From a virus, in the IMG/VR virus record IMGVR_UViG_3300040960_001631, positions 1-64,000 of that record: a stretch of DNA of 64,000 nt. One strand, 5' to 3'. Of the stretch, positions 51,208-57,907 are shown piece after piece. Position 1 is the first letter of the stretch, and the number at the start of each line of letters is the position of its first letter. Under the pieces are notes generated by a model. The model worked only from the letters and a program-made list of their open reading frames with translations, had not been told where the DNA came from and did no database searches. The position numbers and the translations under genes were made by a program.

Positions 51208-51216
51208 ATAAATACC
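51208..51216 (+). promoter_or_regulatory. Late promoter box (CATAAATAC)
   Basis: Directly downstream of the gp23 terminator, about 50 bp before the TTG start at 51267. It re-initiates late transcription for the small exported/membrane gene block. Confidence 0.6.
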
Positions 51217-51266
51217 ATATACATTGAGGGCTTGATGTATTAATAGTACCCACGAGGGCGCAGGTA

Positions 51267-51494
51267 TTGATACACGTATTCTTGTTAACTGTTTTAGTTA
51301 ACGGAGACATAGTATCGAATGATATGTATTTCACAGATATCAATAGATGTAGATTCTTTGCTGACAGCGTTGTGTCTAGCAAACGAAGAAACTCTGGATA
51401 TCAACCTCCCACGATTAAACTTGAAGCATATTGTGTACCCAAGCTCATTGACCCCAACGATACAACTATAAAGTTGTACAAGGAGAGACAATGA
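51267..51494 (+). CDS. Small protein A (75 aa), hydrophobic N-terminus, paralogue of 52711 gene
   Basis: It starts with TTG (MIHVFLLTVLV), preceded by AGG. The start is confirmed by alignment with the ATG-started paralogue at 52711 (MIHAFILMVLI). Shared features are DMYF/PMYF with a Cys three to five residues on, an A..VV segment, AYC.P, and a C-terminal VDPN-type motif. The short hydrophobic N-terminus suggests membrane insertion or export, and two conserved cysteines could pair in the periplasm. The function is unknown. Its stop overlaps the next start as ATGA. Confidence 0.65.
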   Translation: MIHVFLLTVLVNGDIVSNDMYFTDINRCRFFADSVVSSKRRNSGYQPPTIKLEAYCVPKLIDPNDTTIKLYKERQ

Positions 51495-51967
51495 TAGAAA
51501 TTGCAGCCGCAGTAAGTATGGCAACATCTGCTTACAATGGCATTAAACGTGCAATAGAAATGGGGCGTGAAGCCCAAGACGTTGCCCAAGCATTTGGTAA
51601 ATTCTTTGATGCAAAAGAAAGTATTGCAGAAGCAAGTGTCAAACATAGAGAAGGGTCCAAAGTTAAAAAACTTTTCAGCGGTACAAGTGTAGAAGCACAA
51701 GCACTTGAAATAACAGCAGCAAAACACAAAACTATGCAGTTAGAAAAAGAACTACGGGAGTTCTTATTGTATTCTGGACAAGTCCAATTCTACGAAGATA
51801 TGATGTTAGAACGTAGACGCATTCGCGAAGCAAGAATAGCAGAAGCACGTCGACAAGCAGCTAAACAAGCGTTGATTATAGACGGAACTATCATAGGTGT
51901 TTCCTGCATAGGTTGTTTTATGTTTCTAATGTGGGCAGTAAATTTAATTGTTAGTAACGCAGCATAA
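51491..51967 (+). CDS. Membrane coiled-coil protein B (158 aa), paralogue of 52032 gene
   Basis: The N-terminal motif VSMATSAYNGIKRAIEMGRE recurs in the next gene. A long charged coiled coil (Glu/Arg-rich, residues ~60-125) follows, then one C-terminal transmembrane segment (GVSCIGCFMFLMWAVNLIV). The topology would be a cytoplasmic coiled coil anchored at the inner membrane by its tail. It is translationally coupled to protein A. A role in lysis timing or membrane remodelling is conceivable, but nothing in the sequence shows it. Confidence 0.7.
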   Translation: MIEIAAAVSMATSAYNGIKRAIEMGREAQDVAQAFGKFFDAKESIAEASVKHREGSKVKKLFSGTSVEAQALEITAAKHKTMQLEKELREFLLYSGQVQFYEDMMLERRRIREARIAEARRQAAKQALIIDGTIIGVSCIGCFMFLMWAVNLIVSNAA

Positions 51968-51978
51968 TTAGAATTTTG

Positions 51979-51988
51979 CATAAATACT
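51979..51988 (+). promoter_or_regulatory. Late promoter box (CATAAATACT)
   Basis: It lies 11 bp after the stop of protein B and about 44 bp before the TTG start at 52032. The same CATAAATAC core precedes protein A, so the promoter appears to have been duplicated with the genes. Confidence 0.6.
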
Positions 51989-52031
51989 GTTGTAGAGCGT
52001 GAGGGCTCTTCTATCAAAGAAAGGGCATTAT

Positions 52032-52514
52032 TTGATAGATCCAGTCAGCGCCATTGGAATGGCAACCGCAGCGTACAATGGCATCAAACAAGCAATCTCT
52101 GTAGGCAGAGAAATACAAGACATGGGAACACAACTTGGACAATGGTCCAAGGCCATTTCTGATTTAGACTTTGCACACAAACAAGCAGAAAATCCTCCGA
52201 TATTTAAGAAGCTATTTGGCTCGAGCCAAATACAACAAAATGCATTAGAAATCTGGGGACATAAACAAAAAGCCAAAGAAATGCGTGAAGAACTACGCAG
52301 TTACATTTCATTATACTACGGTCCAAGTGCTTGGGATGAAATAATTCGTATTGAAGCACAAATGCGTAAACAACAGAAAGAAGCAGTTTACGCAGCAGAA
52401 GAACGTAAGCAGAAAATACTAGAATGGACTGTAGGCTTAATTGCAGCAGTGATTGGAGCAGGAATTTTGACAGTGGTGTTTTATTATATTGGAGTAGGAC
52501 AAGGTAAATGGTAA
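52032..52514 (+). CDS. Membrane coiled-coil protein B' (160 aa), duplicate of protein B
   Basis: It begins with TTG (MIDPVSAIGMATAAYNGIKQ). An upstream GTG at 51999 is in frame, but homology with protein B and the AGGG ribosome site support 52032. The plan matches B: a conserved N-terminal helix, KKLF..S motif, coiled coil, and a C-terminal membrane segment (WTVGLIAAVIGAGILTVVFY) ending GVGQGKW. The two copies have diverged widely, so the duplication is old. Its last codons overlap the start of the next small gene (ATGGTAA). Confidence 0.7.
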   Translation: MIDPVSAIGMATAAYNGIKQAISVGREIQDMGTQLGQWSKAISDLDFAHKQAENPPIFKKLFGSSQIQQNALEIWGHKQKAKEMREELRSYISLYYGPSAWDEIIRIEAQMRKQQKEAVYAAEERKQKILEWTVGLIAAVIGAGILTVVFYYIGVGQGKW

Positions 52515-52687
52515 AATTTAAAAAAGATCTACACGTTGCAGAGATACTACCTGAAGATACAGTTATGGTTGGCGAAGCAATGCCACTTACAACTAATGCA
52601 TTTGAAACAAACAACAAGATAACAGAGTTTCTTAAAGGTAGAGAATATCTTAAAAAAATGTTAGTTGAAAAAATATGTGGATCTTAG
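52508..52687 (+). CDS. Small unknown protein (59 aa)
   Basis: ATG inside the AAGGTAAATGG at the end of B', in another frame. The product is MVKFKKDLHVAEILPEDTVM followed by a short helical tail ending MLVEKICGS. It is soluble and without a membrane segment. Tight overlap on both sides and absence of in-frame stops across 60 codons in AT-rich DNA support it being real. No function recognised. Confidence 0.55.
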   Translation: MVKFKKDLHVAEILPEDTVMVGEAMPLTTNAFETNNKITEFLKGREYLKKMLVEKICGS

Positions 52688-52710
52688 GTGTAAGTCAAGG
52701 TAAATGGTAA
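52675..52710 (+). pseudogene. 11-codon mini-frame, likely remnant of a B-type C-terminus
   Basis: The frame ATG...TAA reads MWILGVSQGKW, and its last seven residues mirror the GVGQGKW tail of protein B'. The DNA repeat AAGGTAAATGGTAA occurs at both places (52501 and 52697). The stop touches the ATG of protein A' (TAAATG). It may be a relic of a lost B copy, or a leader peptide that couples translation to A'. Confidence 0.4.
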
Positions 52711-52932
52711 ATGATTCACGCATTTATTTTGATGGTATTGATAGCTGATAAACAAGAACCTAATCCTATGTATTTTAGAAGTATAGATGTTTGTCAGTAT
52801 TATGCTCAACGGGTAGTAAGACAATATGGAAACTATGGAAGCAAATGGGAAGTTCCTACAGAACATAGAATAACAGCGTATTGTAAACCTGTAAAAGTTG
52901 ATCCAAACAGAACCGTAGTTTACGATCATTAA
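52711..52932 (+). CDS. Small protein A' (73 aa), duplicate of protein A
   Basis: ATG start, MIHAFILMVLIADKQEPNPM. It shares with protein A the hydrophobic start, the MYF..I..C pattern, the VV segment, AYCKP and VDPN. Likely membrane-inserted or exported, with two conserved cysteines. It closes the A-B-B'-A' group. Its stop overlaps by 4 bp the stop of the convergent Fis-like gene. Confidence 0.65.
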   Translation: MIHAFILMVLIADKQEPNPMYFRSIDVCQYYAQRVVRQYGNYGSKWEVPTEHRITAYCKPVKVDPNRTVVYDH

Positions 52933-53165
52933 AATATTTTAAGACGCTTACACATAGCAATTAGTGTAGTACGTTTGATACCTAAGCAATCGCTTGCCTT
53001 AGTTTGATTCCAATTTTCTTGTATAAGAGCATCTTTTACTTTATTAATGATAAAATCGTCAATTTCGTCAGGCAATGATTTAACTGCATTTGCGCTATGA
53101 TTGTAATTTAACTCGTCAAATATTTCAAATAGTGCGTCTTGTTCTTCTTGAGGTGTGTGCTTCAT
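52929..53165 (-). CDS. Fis-family DNA-binding protein (78 aa)
   Basis: The C-terminal ~35 residues (ALIQENWNQTKASDCLGIKR then TTLIAMCKRLKIF) form a Fis/NtrC-type helix-turn-helix. The N-terminal half is an acidic helical dimerisation-type region. Fis-like proteins bend DNA and act as local regulators. It is the only minus-strand gene in this 23-kb stretch. It diverges from the Asn/Thr-repeat secreted gene across a 94-bp gap that holds a palindrome, so it probably regulates that gene and itself. A late-like AATAAATA lies only 5 bp upstream of the ATG and is probably not its promoter. Confidence 0.8.
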   Translation of the reverse strand: MKHTPQEEQDALFEIFDELNYNHSANAVKSLPDEIDDFIINKVKDALIQENWNQTKASDCLGIKRTTLIAMCKRLKIF

Positions 53166-53184
53166 ATACTATTTATTAAGTAGG

Positions 53185-53200
53185 TGTTAAATTATTAACA
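53185..53200 (+). promoter_or_regulatory. Perfect palindrome, candidate operator
   Basis: TGTTAA-ATTA-TTAACA is a perfect inverted repeat with a 4-bp centre, located between the divergent Fis-like gene and the secreted Asn/Thr-repeat gene and just upstream of a late box. A binding site for the Fis-like protein or a host repressor is inferred from the symmetry and position. Confidence 0.45.
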
Positions 53201-53207
53201 GTTTGAC

Positions 53208-53217
53208 CGATAAATAT
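53208..53217 (+). promoter_or_regulatory. Late promoter box (CGATAAATAT)
   Basis: A GATAAATAT core lies about 44 bp upstream of the ATG at 53260. A second weaker box, CTAAATAG, lies close to the ATG. It is expected to drive the secreted-protein genes. Confidence 0.5.
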
Positions 53218-53259
53218 TAGTGGGCAAGTATTCAACCTAAATAGTTGAGGGCAAAATAA

Positions 53260-54501
53260 ATGAATAAAATAATAAAATATGGTCTAATAGGTGCTCTATT
53301 GGTAGCACTAAATGGACAAACAAGCGCACAAACTGTAATAGACGGAACCAGTTACGATTCGACTAGTTATGTCACTACGAACAATGACTCAACAACTACA
53401 ACAAATAGTAACGTAACAACAGATAACACCAACACTAATACTAGTACAATTGACAGTACCTCTACTAGTACCAATACAAATACTAATACTAACAATACAA
53501 CAATTGATAGTACAAACACCAACACGAATTTGAATACTAATAATACAACTATTACTAGTACCAATACAAATAACAATGTGCTAAGTGGCGGAACAACCAA
53601 CACAAATACCAATTTGAACACCAACGATACTACTATTAACAGTACAACTACCTCTACAAATACTAATACTAATTTGAATACAAATAACACCACAGTTAAC
53701 AGTACATCAAATAATACTAATACTAACACAAACGTTAATACTAACGACACTACTATTAATAGTACAACTACCAACACAAATAATAATATATTGAGTGGTG
53801 GCACAAACAATACAAACACAAATACAAATACAAACACCAACAATACAACTATTAATCAAACTAGTGATTCAACAATTAACCAAAATGTAAATCAAACTAC
53901 TGATTCAAACATCAATCAAACAGTTAATAGCACAAGTAATGTTACTAGTAATAATACTAATACTAATACCAACAATAATACAAACACAAACACTAGTACA
54001 AGTACAAATACAAACAATAATACAAATAATAATACAAATAATAATAACAATAACAATACAAGTGATATAAGACAAGAAATCATATCACCTCCACCAAGTG
54101 CTATTGCACCTACTGTGATGTTAGGCGGCAATGATACTTGTACTGTGACATATTCTGCGGCTGTACAGACACAAATACTTGGTGCGTCAGGCGGCGGACA
54201 CGTTCGTGATTTAAATTGTGAGAGACTTAAAAATTCTAAAACACTCTACAATATGGGTATGAAGGTAGCAGCAGTTGCGCTAATGTGTCAAGATGCAAGT
54301 GTATATCGTGCTATGGAAATGGCAGGTACGCCTTGCCCGTTTGATGGTTCTATTGGTGCAGAGGCAAAAGAAAAGTGGGAACTAAATCCTGAACTACAAC
54401 CAACAAACATAGAACAGGAGACAAGACGTAATGACAAAGCGGAAGGTGCTGTTAAAGGCATCCTTGGCGCTGGGCTTATGGTCCTGCTTTTGGGCCTCTA
54501 A
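53260..54501 (+). CDS. Secreted Asn/Thr-repeat protein, amyloid/curlin-like in composition (413 aa)
   Basis: A signal peptide is visible (NKIIKYGLIGALLVALNGQT, cut after SAQ). Residues ~30-265 are almost only Asn, Thr, Ser and Ile/Val in imperfect ~25-35-residue repeats (NLNTNNTTI, INSTTTSTNTN, two 'LSGGT' breaks). The C-terminal ~140 residues are a distinct domain with four or more Cys and a final hydrophobic stretch (GILGAGLMVLLLGL). Asn/Thr ladders of this kind form stacked beta structures. Curli-like genes have been reported in Pelagibacter myophages, but the classical curlin Q-G-N spacing is not met here. It may coat the host surface, form a fibre, or assist release. Confidence 0.7.
   Translation: MNKIIKYGLIGALLVALNGQTSAQTVIDGTSYDSTSYVTTNNDSTTTTNSNVTTDNTNTNTSTIDSTSTSTNTNTNTNNTTIDSTNTNTNLNTNNTTITSTNTNNNVLSGGTTNTNTNLNTNDTTINSTTTSTNTNTNLNTNNTTVNSTSNNTNTNTNVNTNDTTINSTTTNTNNNILSGGTNNTNTNTNTNTNNTTINQTSDSTINQNVNQTTDSNINQTVNSTSNVTSNNTNTNTNNNTNTNTSTSTNTNNNTNNNTNNNNNNNTSDIRQEIISPPPSAIAPTVMLGGNDTCTVTYSAAVQTQILGASGGGHVRDLNCERLKNSKTLYNMGMKVAAVALMCQDASVYRAMEMAGTPCPFDGSIGAEAKEKWELNPELQPTNIEQETRRNDKAEGAVKGILGAGLMVLLLGL
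53380..54065 (+). repeat. Degenerate AAYACNAAY-type coding repeat tract
   Basis: About 690 bp of imperfect short tandem repeats built from AAT/AAC and ACA/ACT/ACC codons, with a longer period visible through recurring 'ACTATTAACAGTAC' and two LSGGT-coding units about 200 bp apart. It is a likely site of length variation by recombination or slippage. Confidence 0.7.
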
Positions 54502-56596
54502 TAGTTTAGCACAGGAAACTACGTTTAGTGATGGTACTACTGGTACAGTAGATACTTCCTATATCTATGTCTTGCCTGGCGATCCTACTTATCTTGAAGA
54601 AGACAGAACCTACTTTGATCCACTGTTAAACAATAGTGCAAGCAGTTGGAGTGCAACCTCAGGATGCTTAATACAAAGTACAGATAACAATGGCGACGGC
54701 TCGTGGAGCGGAACCAGCGGCGGGCAATGTGCTAACATTGGTACCAACGGCGACGGTGCTATACGTTTTGGTTATACAGCAGCAACCATTAGCCAAACAC
54801 AAGATGTAATTGCTGATGCACTACGCAGTGTAGGGATTGATGTTGTTGGATACTTGTACCAATGGAAAGTTAAAAACTACAACGCAAACGATACAAGTAC
54901 AAATCAAACTGCTTCTCAAGATCCATTAACTGTTACAATAACATTCAAAGACACAGCAGGCAATGAACTATATTCAAGAGAATATGATTACTCGTATAAA
55001 ATAGCAAGCTGGCAACAAAAGAACGGACGGCAGCTATTCCCACAAGCATTTGGTACAGACGAAACAGGTGTTGATACAGTAACAATTGAAGTATACGGAC
55101 AAGATGCAGGTTACTGGGCAGGTTACTGGGGACCAGAATTTAGAGAAGGACAGGTATACGGATTGTATGTTTATCGTCCGCCAGAAGAAGATAATAGTTG
55201 TGACTTAGATCCATTAAGTGATCCTACGTGTCCTGGCTACGCAGATGCACTAGCAGCAGAACAAGATGCACTACTAGAAATGATTGCAAGTTCTAGTACA
55301 GCAGATCCTGCAGGAACAACAGACGATCAAGCGTTCTTACAGTCAGTGCAAGAAACATCAACAGCATCATTAGATGATGGATCAGGAGCATTAGAAGAGG
55401 CATTAGGTGAAACAGTTACAGAAACTCAAACGCAAACTATTGAAGATGTGGGCACTGGGCAAACACAAGAAAGCACACAAGTCGCCGCAGCAAGTGATCC
55501 TACAACATCTGAAGCAGTTGCAGAAGAAGCAGCAATAGAAGAAGCTGTTGAGGAAGTTGCTGCGGTAGAAGAAGTTGCTGCGGTAGAAGAAACAGCGGTA
55601 GAAGAAGCTACAGAAGAAGTGGCACAAGAAGAATCATCAGCGTCTAATGCACCTAGTGCTAATCCTTTGAGTGTAGCAGCAGCCGCAGTTGCAGCAGCAG
55701 ACAACGTAGCAGGCGCAGCAAGTTCAGGAGCAGTTGCAAACTCACAAGCAAGTGTGACAGCCGCAGAACAAACAAGCGCAGATATACAATCTGACATAGC
55801 AGCAGCAGATGCAGTTAACGCAGAACAAACTGCAACAGCAACAGCAGTTGTTGCAGGTTCAACTACAGATATAAACCTTTCTTCAGCTACTACATCAAAC
55901 GTAGTAGGATCAAGTTCAGATACAACTACAAACACTGGCAGCAGCACAACAGGCAGTTCAGACACTAGTGTTGCAAGTACAGGTTCTACAGGATCGCAAG
56001 ATTTTGGATCGCAATCTATGAGCGGAAGCGATGATGGTAGTGGTTCATTAGAAAGTCAAGCAGTTGCAATGGGTACAACAACAGACACAACAACAGACAC
56101 AACAGGTTTACCTAGCAGTTTTGGAGAATCAGGTGCAATGAATGTTGTTATATCGTCTACACCAGGACAATCAAATGATCCAGGAGACACAGGTGGTTTG
56201 ACAATTGAGCTTGTTGTTAATTCTAACTTTGATATTGCAGCCGTAGATAGTGCAATTAACCTTGCTCTTGCTAGAGTACAAGATTTAGAGTCAAGTATTG
56301 TAGAAAACGCAATAGAAGAAAGCACAGAGTCTTTTGAAGATCAAAATGCAAAAGAAGATGCACTAGTTGCAGAAGCACTAGCAGGCACAGACAACGAAGA
56401 TGCTAATGCAGCACTGATGGGTTACAATCCAAACTTTAGAGCATATCAATCAGACGGATTAGCAGACGGAGCATTTTATGCACCTAAAGACATATATGCA
56501 GGGCAACAGAATTATGACAATCCAAATTCTAGATTGTTTAATGGCGCAAGTGATGCATTACATGAGCAAATGGTAAGACAGCAGTATGAAAAATAA
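54431..56596 (+). CDS. Large secreted protein with Ala/Glu-rich middle (721 aa)
   Basis: A signal peptide MTKRKVLLKASLALGLWSCF is followed by a cut near SLAQE. Residues ~30-260 form a beta-rich domain with many Trp/Tyr (YLYQWKVKNYN, DAGYWAGYWGPEFREGQVYG) and a Cys-bearing CDLDPLSDPTCPGYADAL. Residues ~300-560 are low-complexity Ala/Glu/Thr/Ser. The C-terminal ~50 residues (MGYNPNFRAYQSDGLADGAF) look like a conserved end domain. Its first 71 bp overlap the previous gene in another frame, so the whole signal peptide is encoded inside the upstream gene's C-terminus. Both are secreted and probably act together. No enzyme motif seen. Confidence 0.7.
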   Translation: MTKRKVLLKASLALGLWSCFWASNSLAQETTFSDGTTGTVDTSYIYVLPGDPTYLEEDRTYFDPLLNNSASSWSATSGCLIQSTDNNGDGSWSGTSGGQCANIGTNGDGAIRFGYTAATISQTQDVIADALRSVGIDVVGYLYQWKVKNYNANDTSTNQTASQDPLTVTITFKDTAGNELYSREYDYSYKIASWQQKNGRQLFPQAFGTDETGVDTVTIEVYGQDAGYWAGYWGPEFREGQVYGLYVYRPPEEDNSCDLDPLSDPTCPGYADALAAEQDALLEMIASSSTADPAGTTDDQAFLQSVQETSTASLDDGSGALEEALGETVTETQTQTIEDVGTGQTQESTQVAAASDPTTSEAVAEEAAIEEAVEEVAAVEEVAAVEETAVEEATEEVAQEESSASNAPSANPLSVAAAAVAAADNVAGAASSGAVANSQASVTAAEQTSADIQSDIAAADAVNAEQTATATAVVAGSTTDINLSSATTSNVVGSSSDTTTNTGSSTTGSSDTSVASTGSTGSQDFGSQSMSGSDDGSGSLESQAVAMGTTTDTTTDTTGLPSSFGESGAMNVVISSTPGQSNDPGDTGGLTIELVVNSNFDIAAVDSAINLALARVQDLESSIVENAIEESTESFEDQNAKEDALVAEALAGTDNEDANAALMGYNPNFRAYQSDGLADGAFYAPKDIYAGQQNYDNPNSRLFNGASDALHEQMVRQQYEK

Positions 56597-56607
56597 AGGA
56601 GAGGGCA

Positions 56608-57171
56608 ATGGCTGACAAAGATTTAGGCGAAAGCCTAGAAAATATGGAAGAGGGCATAGAAAATCTAAAGAACAAAGAGTTCCGTGTCCTAGGTATTAAA
56701 GTAACATTTATGACCGCAACAGCAGCACTAAGTTTAGTAGGTGCTGTAATAGGTTCACTATACGGTGGCTTCTTGATGTATCAAAAGATAGAAGAAGCAA
56801 TTGCATTTGTTGACCAACAGCAAGAGTACCAAGAGCTAATGGCAGGTTATGATGATAGAATGACTATTATTGAAACTAAACTTGAAGAAGCAGTAGGTTA
56901 CACAAACGAAATTAAAAACGACCTAAAAGGTGATATACGCAGAATAGAAGGTGTAGTTGACACAGTTGAACGTACATCAAAAGAAACTACTAGAGATGTG
57001 CAAACTGACATTAGAGCATTTAGAACAGAAATGAAAACTCTAGATAGAGAACTACGTGAAGATTTAAAAGTACAAGACAAAGATGTTCGTGACAGAATGG
57101 ATCAAGTTGAGGCTGACTTAATTGAAAAGCTACAGGAGGCACTTGACAACCCATTAAACGATATGAAGTAA
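56608..57171 (+). CDS. Membrane-anchored coiled-coil protein (187 aa)
   Basis: A charged N-terminus precedes one membrane segment at about residues 34-58 (MTATAALSLVGAVIGSLYGG). A ~110-residue coiled coil rich in Asp/Glu/Arg/Lys follows. The layout resembles phage holin-associated or spanin-like membrane proteins and also protein B reversed, with the anchor first and the coil second. It starts 11 bp after the large secreted gene with a GGAGAGG ribosome site. A role in lysis or in anchoring the secreted proteins is only inferred. Confidence 0.7.
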   Translation: MADKDLGESLENMEEGIENLKNKEFRVLGIKVTFMTATAALSLVGAVIGSLYGGFLMYQKIEEAIAFVDQQQEYQELMAGYDDRMTIIETKLEEAVGYTNEIKNDLKGDIRRIEGVVDTVERTSKETTRDVQTDIRAFRTEMKTLDRELREDLKVQDKDVRDRMDQVEADLIEKLQEALDNPLNDMK

Positions 57172-57269
57172 TGTGGAGTCATAGAGACACAACAGCAATG
57201 CACTACATATGGCTATTTGTCATATTGCTTGCAATTCTAGGCAGCACTGTGGTTGTATTTTTAGGTTAA
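57171..57269 (+). CDS. 32-residue transmembrane peptide
   Basis: ATG in a TAATG overlap with the coiled-coil gene. The product is MWSHRDTTAMHYIWLFVILL plus a hydrophobic tail ending VVVFLG. About 20 residues span the membrane. Small membrane peptides next to a cell-wall hydrolase are candidates for holins or antiholins. The frame is short, so the call relies on the tight overlap and clear hydrophobic profile. Confidence 0.55.
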   Translation: MWSHRDTTAMHYIWLFVILLAILGSTVVVFLG

Positions 57270-57295
57270 ATATCCAAAGACAAGAAAGGGCTTTA

Positions 57296-57838
57296 ATGTC
57301 AAAACTATTAGCATTTTTATGTGCAAGCGTTATCCTATCCGCATGTGGAGCAAAAATAAACGATTCTAAACCTTTACTAACAGCAGCAGAAAAAATAGGA
57401 CTAGAAGAACATAGAGACAGGGCAGAACTACGTGAGTACACAGGCGTAGATCCTGTGCGTACAGAATGGTGTGCAGCGTTTGCTAATGCAGTTCTTAACG
57501 AAAGCGGAATACCAGGAAGCGAAAGCGTAAGTGATGTACCTCTAATGGCACGTTCGTTTCTAACTTGGGGCAATAAAATTAGCAAAGAAGAAATACGTGC
57601 AGGAGATCTTGTTGTATTCCCAAGAGGCAATGCAGGATGGCAAGGACACGTTGGATTTTATATTAGAACAATAGATCGTAACGGTGTTTTATATTATGCT
57701 ATACTTGGCGGCAATCAATCTAACAAAGTTTCAATTGAGCTATATCGTGCTAGTCGTGCGCTAGGCATAAGAAGATCTGAACAACAAATTAGTATGCCTA
57801 CTGAGCTAGATGATTTAACAGTTGACAAAGTACAATAA
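57296..57838 (+). CDS. Lipoprotein cell-wall peptidase/amidase, CHAP/NlpC-P60-like (180 aa)
   Basis: A lipoprotein signal peptide with lipobox LSAC puts the acylated Cys at 17. The mature domain has the Cys/His hydrolase motifs TEWCAAF (Cys59) and GWQGHVGFY (His118), with LMARSFLTWG and GGNQSNKVSIELYRASRALG as in the TIGR02594/CHAP-like family. It should cleave peptidoglycan peptides from an outer-membrane-attached position. The frame continues 29 codons upstream to 57209, but the ATG at 57296 begins the signal peptide and has AAGAAAGG upstream. It is the best lysis-enzyme candidate in the window, though host-wall remodelling is also possible. Confidence 0.8.
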   Translation: MSKLLAFLCASVILSACGAKINDSKPLLTAAEKIGLEEHRDRAELREYTGVDPVRTEWCAAFANAVLNESGIPGSESVSDVPLMARSFLTWGNKISKEEIRAGDLVVFPRGNAGWQGHVGFYIRTIDRNGVLYYAILGGNQSNKVSIELYRASRALGIRRSEQQISMPTELDDLTVDKVQ

Positions 57839-57849
57839 TCGTGTATAAT
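57822..57849 (+). promoter_or_regulatory. Consensus host sigma-70 promoter for the peroxiredoxin gene
   Basis: TTGACA at 57822-57827, a 16-bp spacer and TATAAT at 57844-57849. The -35 lies inside the end of the lipoprotein gene. A late-like AATAAATA (57847-57854) overlaps the -10, as at gp55, so the gene may be switched from early to late control. Confidence 0.8.
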
Positions 57850-57907
57850 AAATAGTATGGGCAATTTGCCTATATTTCTAATCTGCAGACAGACACAGGA
57901 GAATTGT

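Noticed and set aside
53367-53843. Minus-strand open frame rich in Val/Leu/Phe that mimics a membrane protein
   Set aside because: It is the complement of Asn/Thr codon repeats of the secreted protein, with no start signal.
53380-54065. CRISPR-like array
   Set aside because: The repeats are short degenerate coding repeats with no constant repeat-spacer spacing.
53260-57171. Complete curli system (CsgA/CsgG/CsgF)
   Set aside because: No CsgG or CsgF features were found in the neighbouring proteins, and the repeat lacks the curlin Gln-Gly-Asn pattern.
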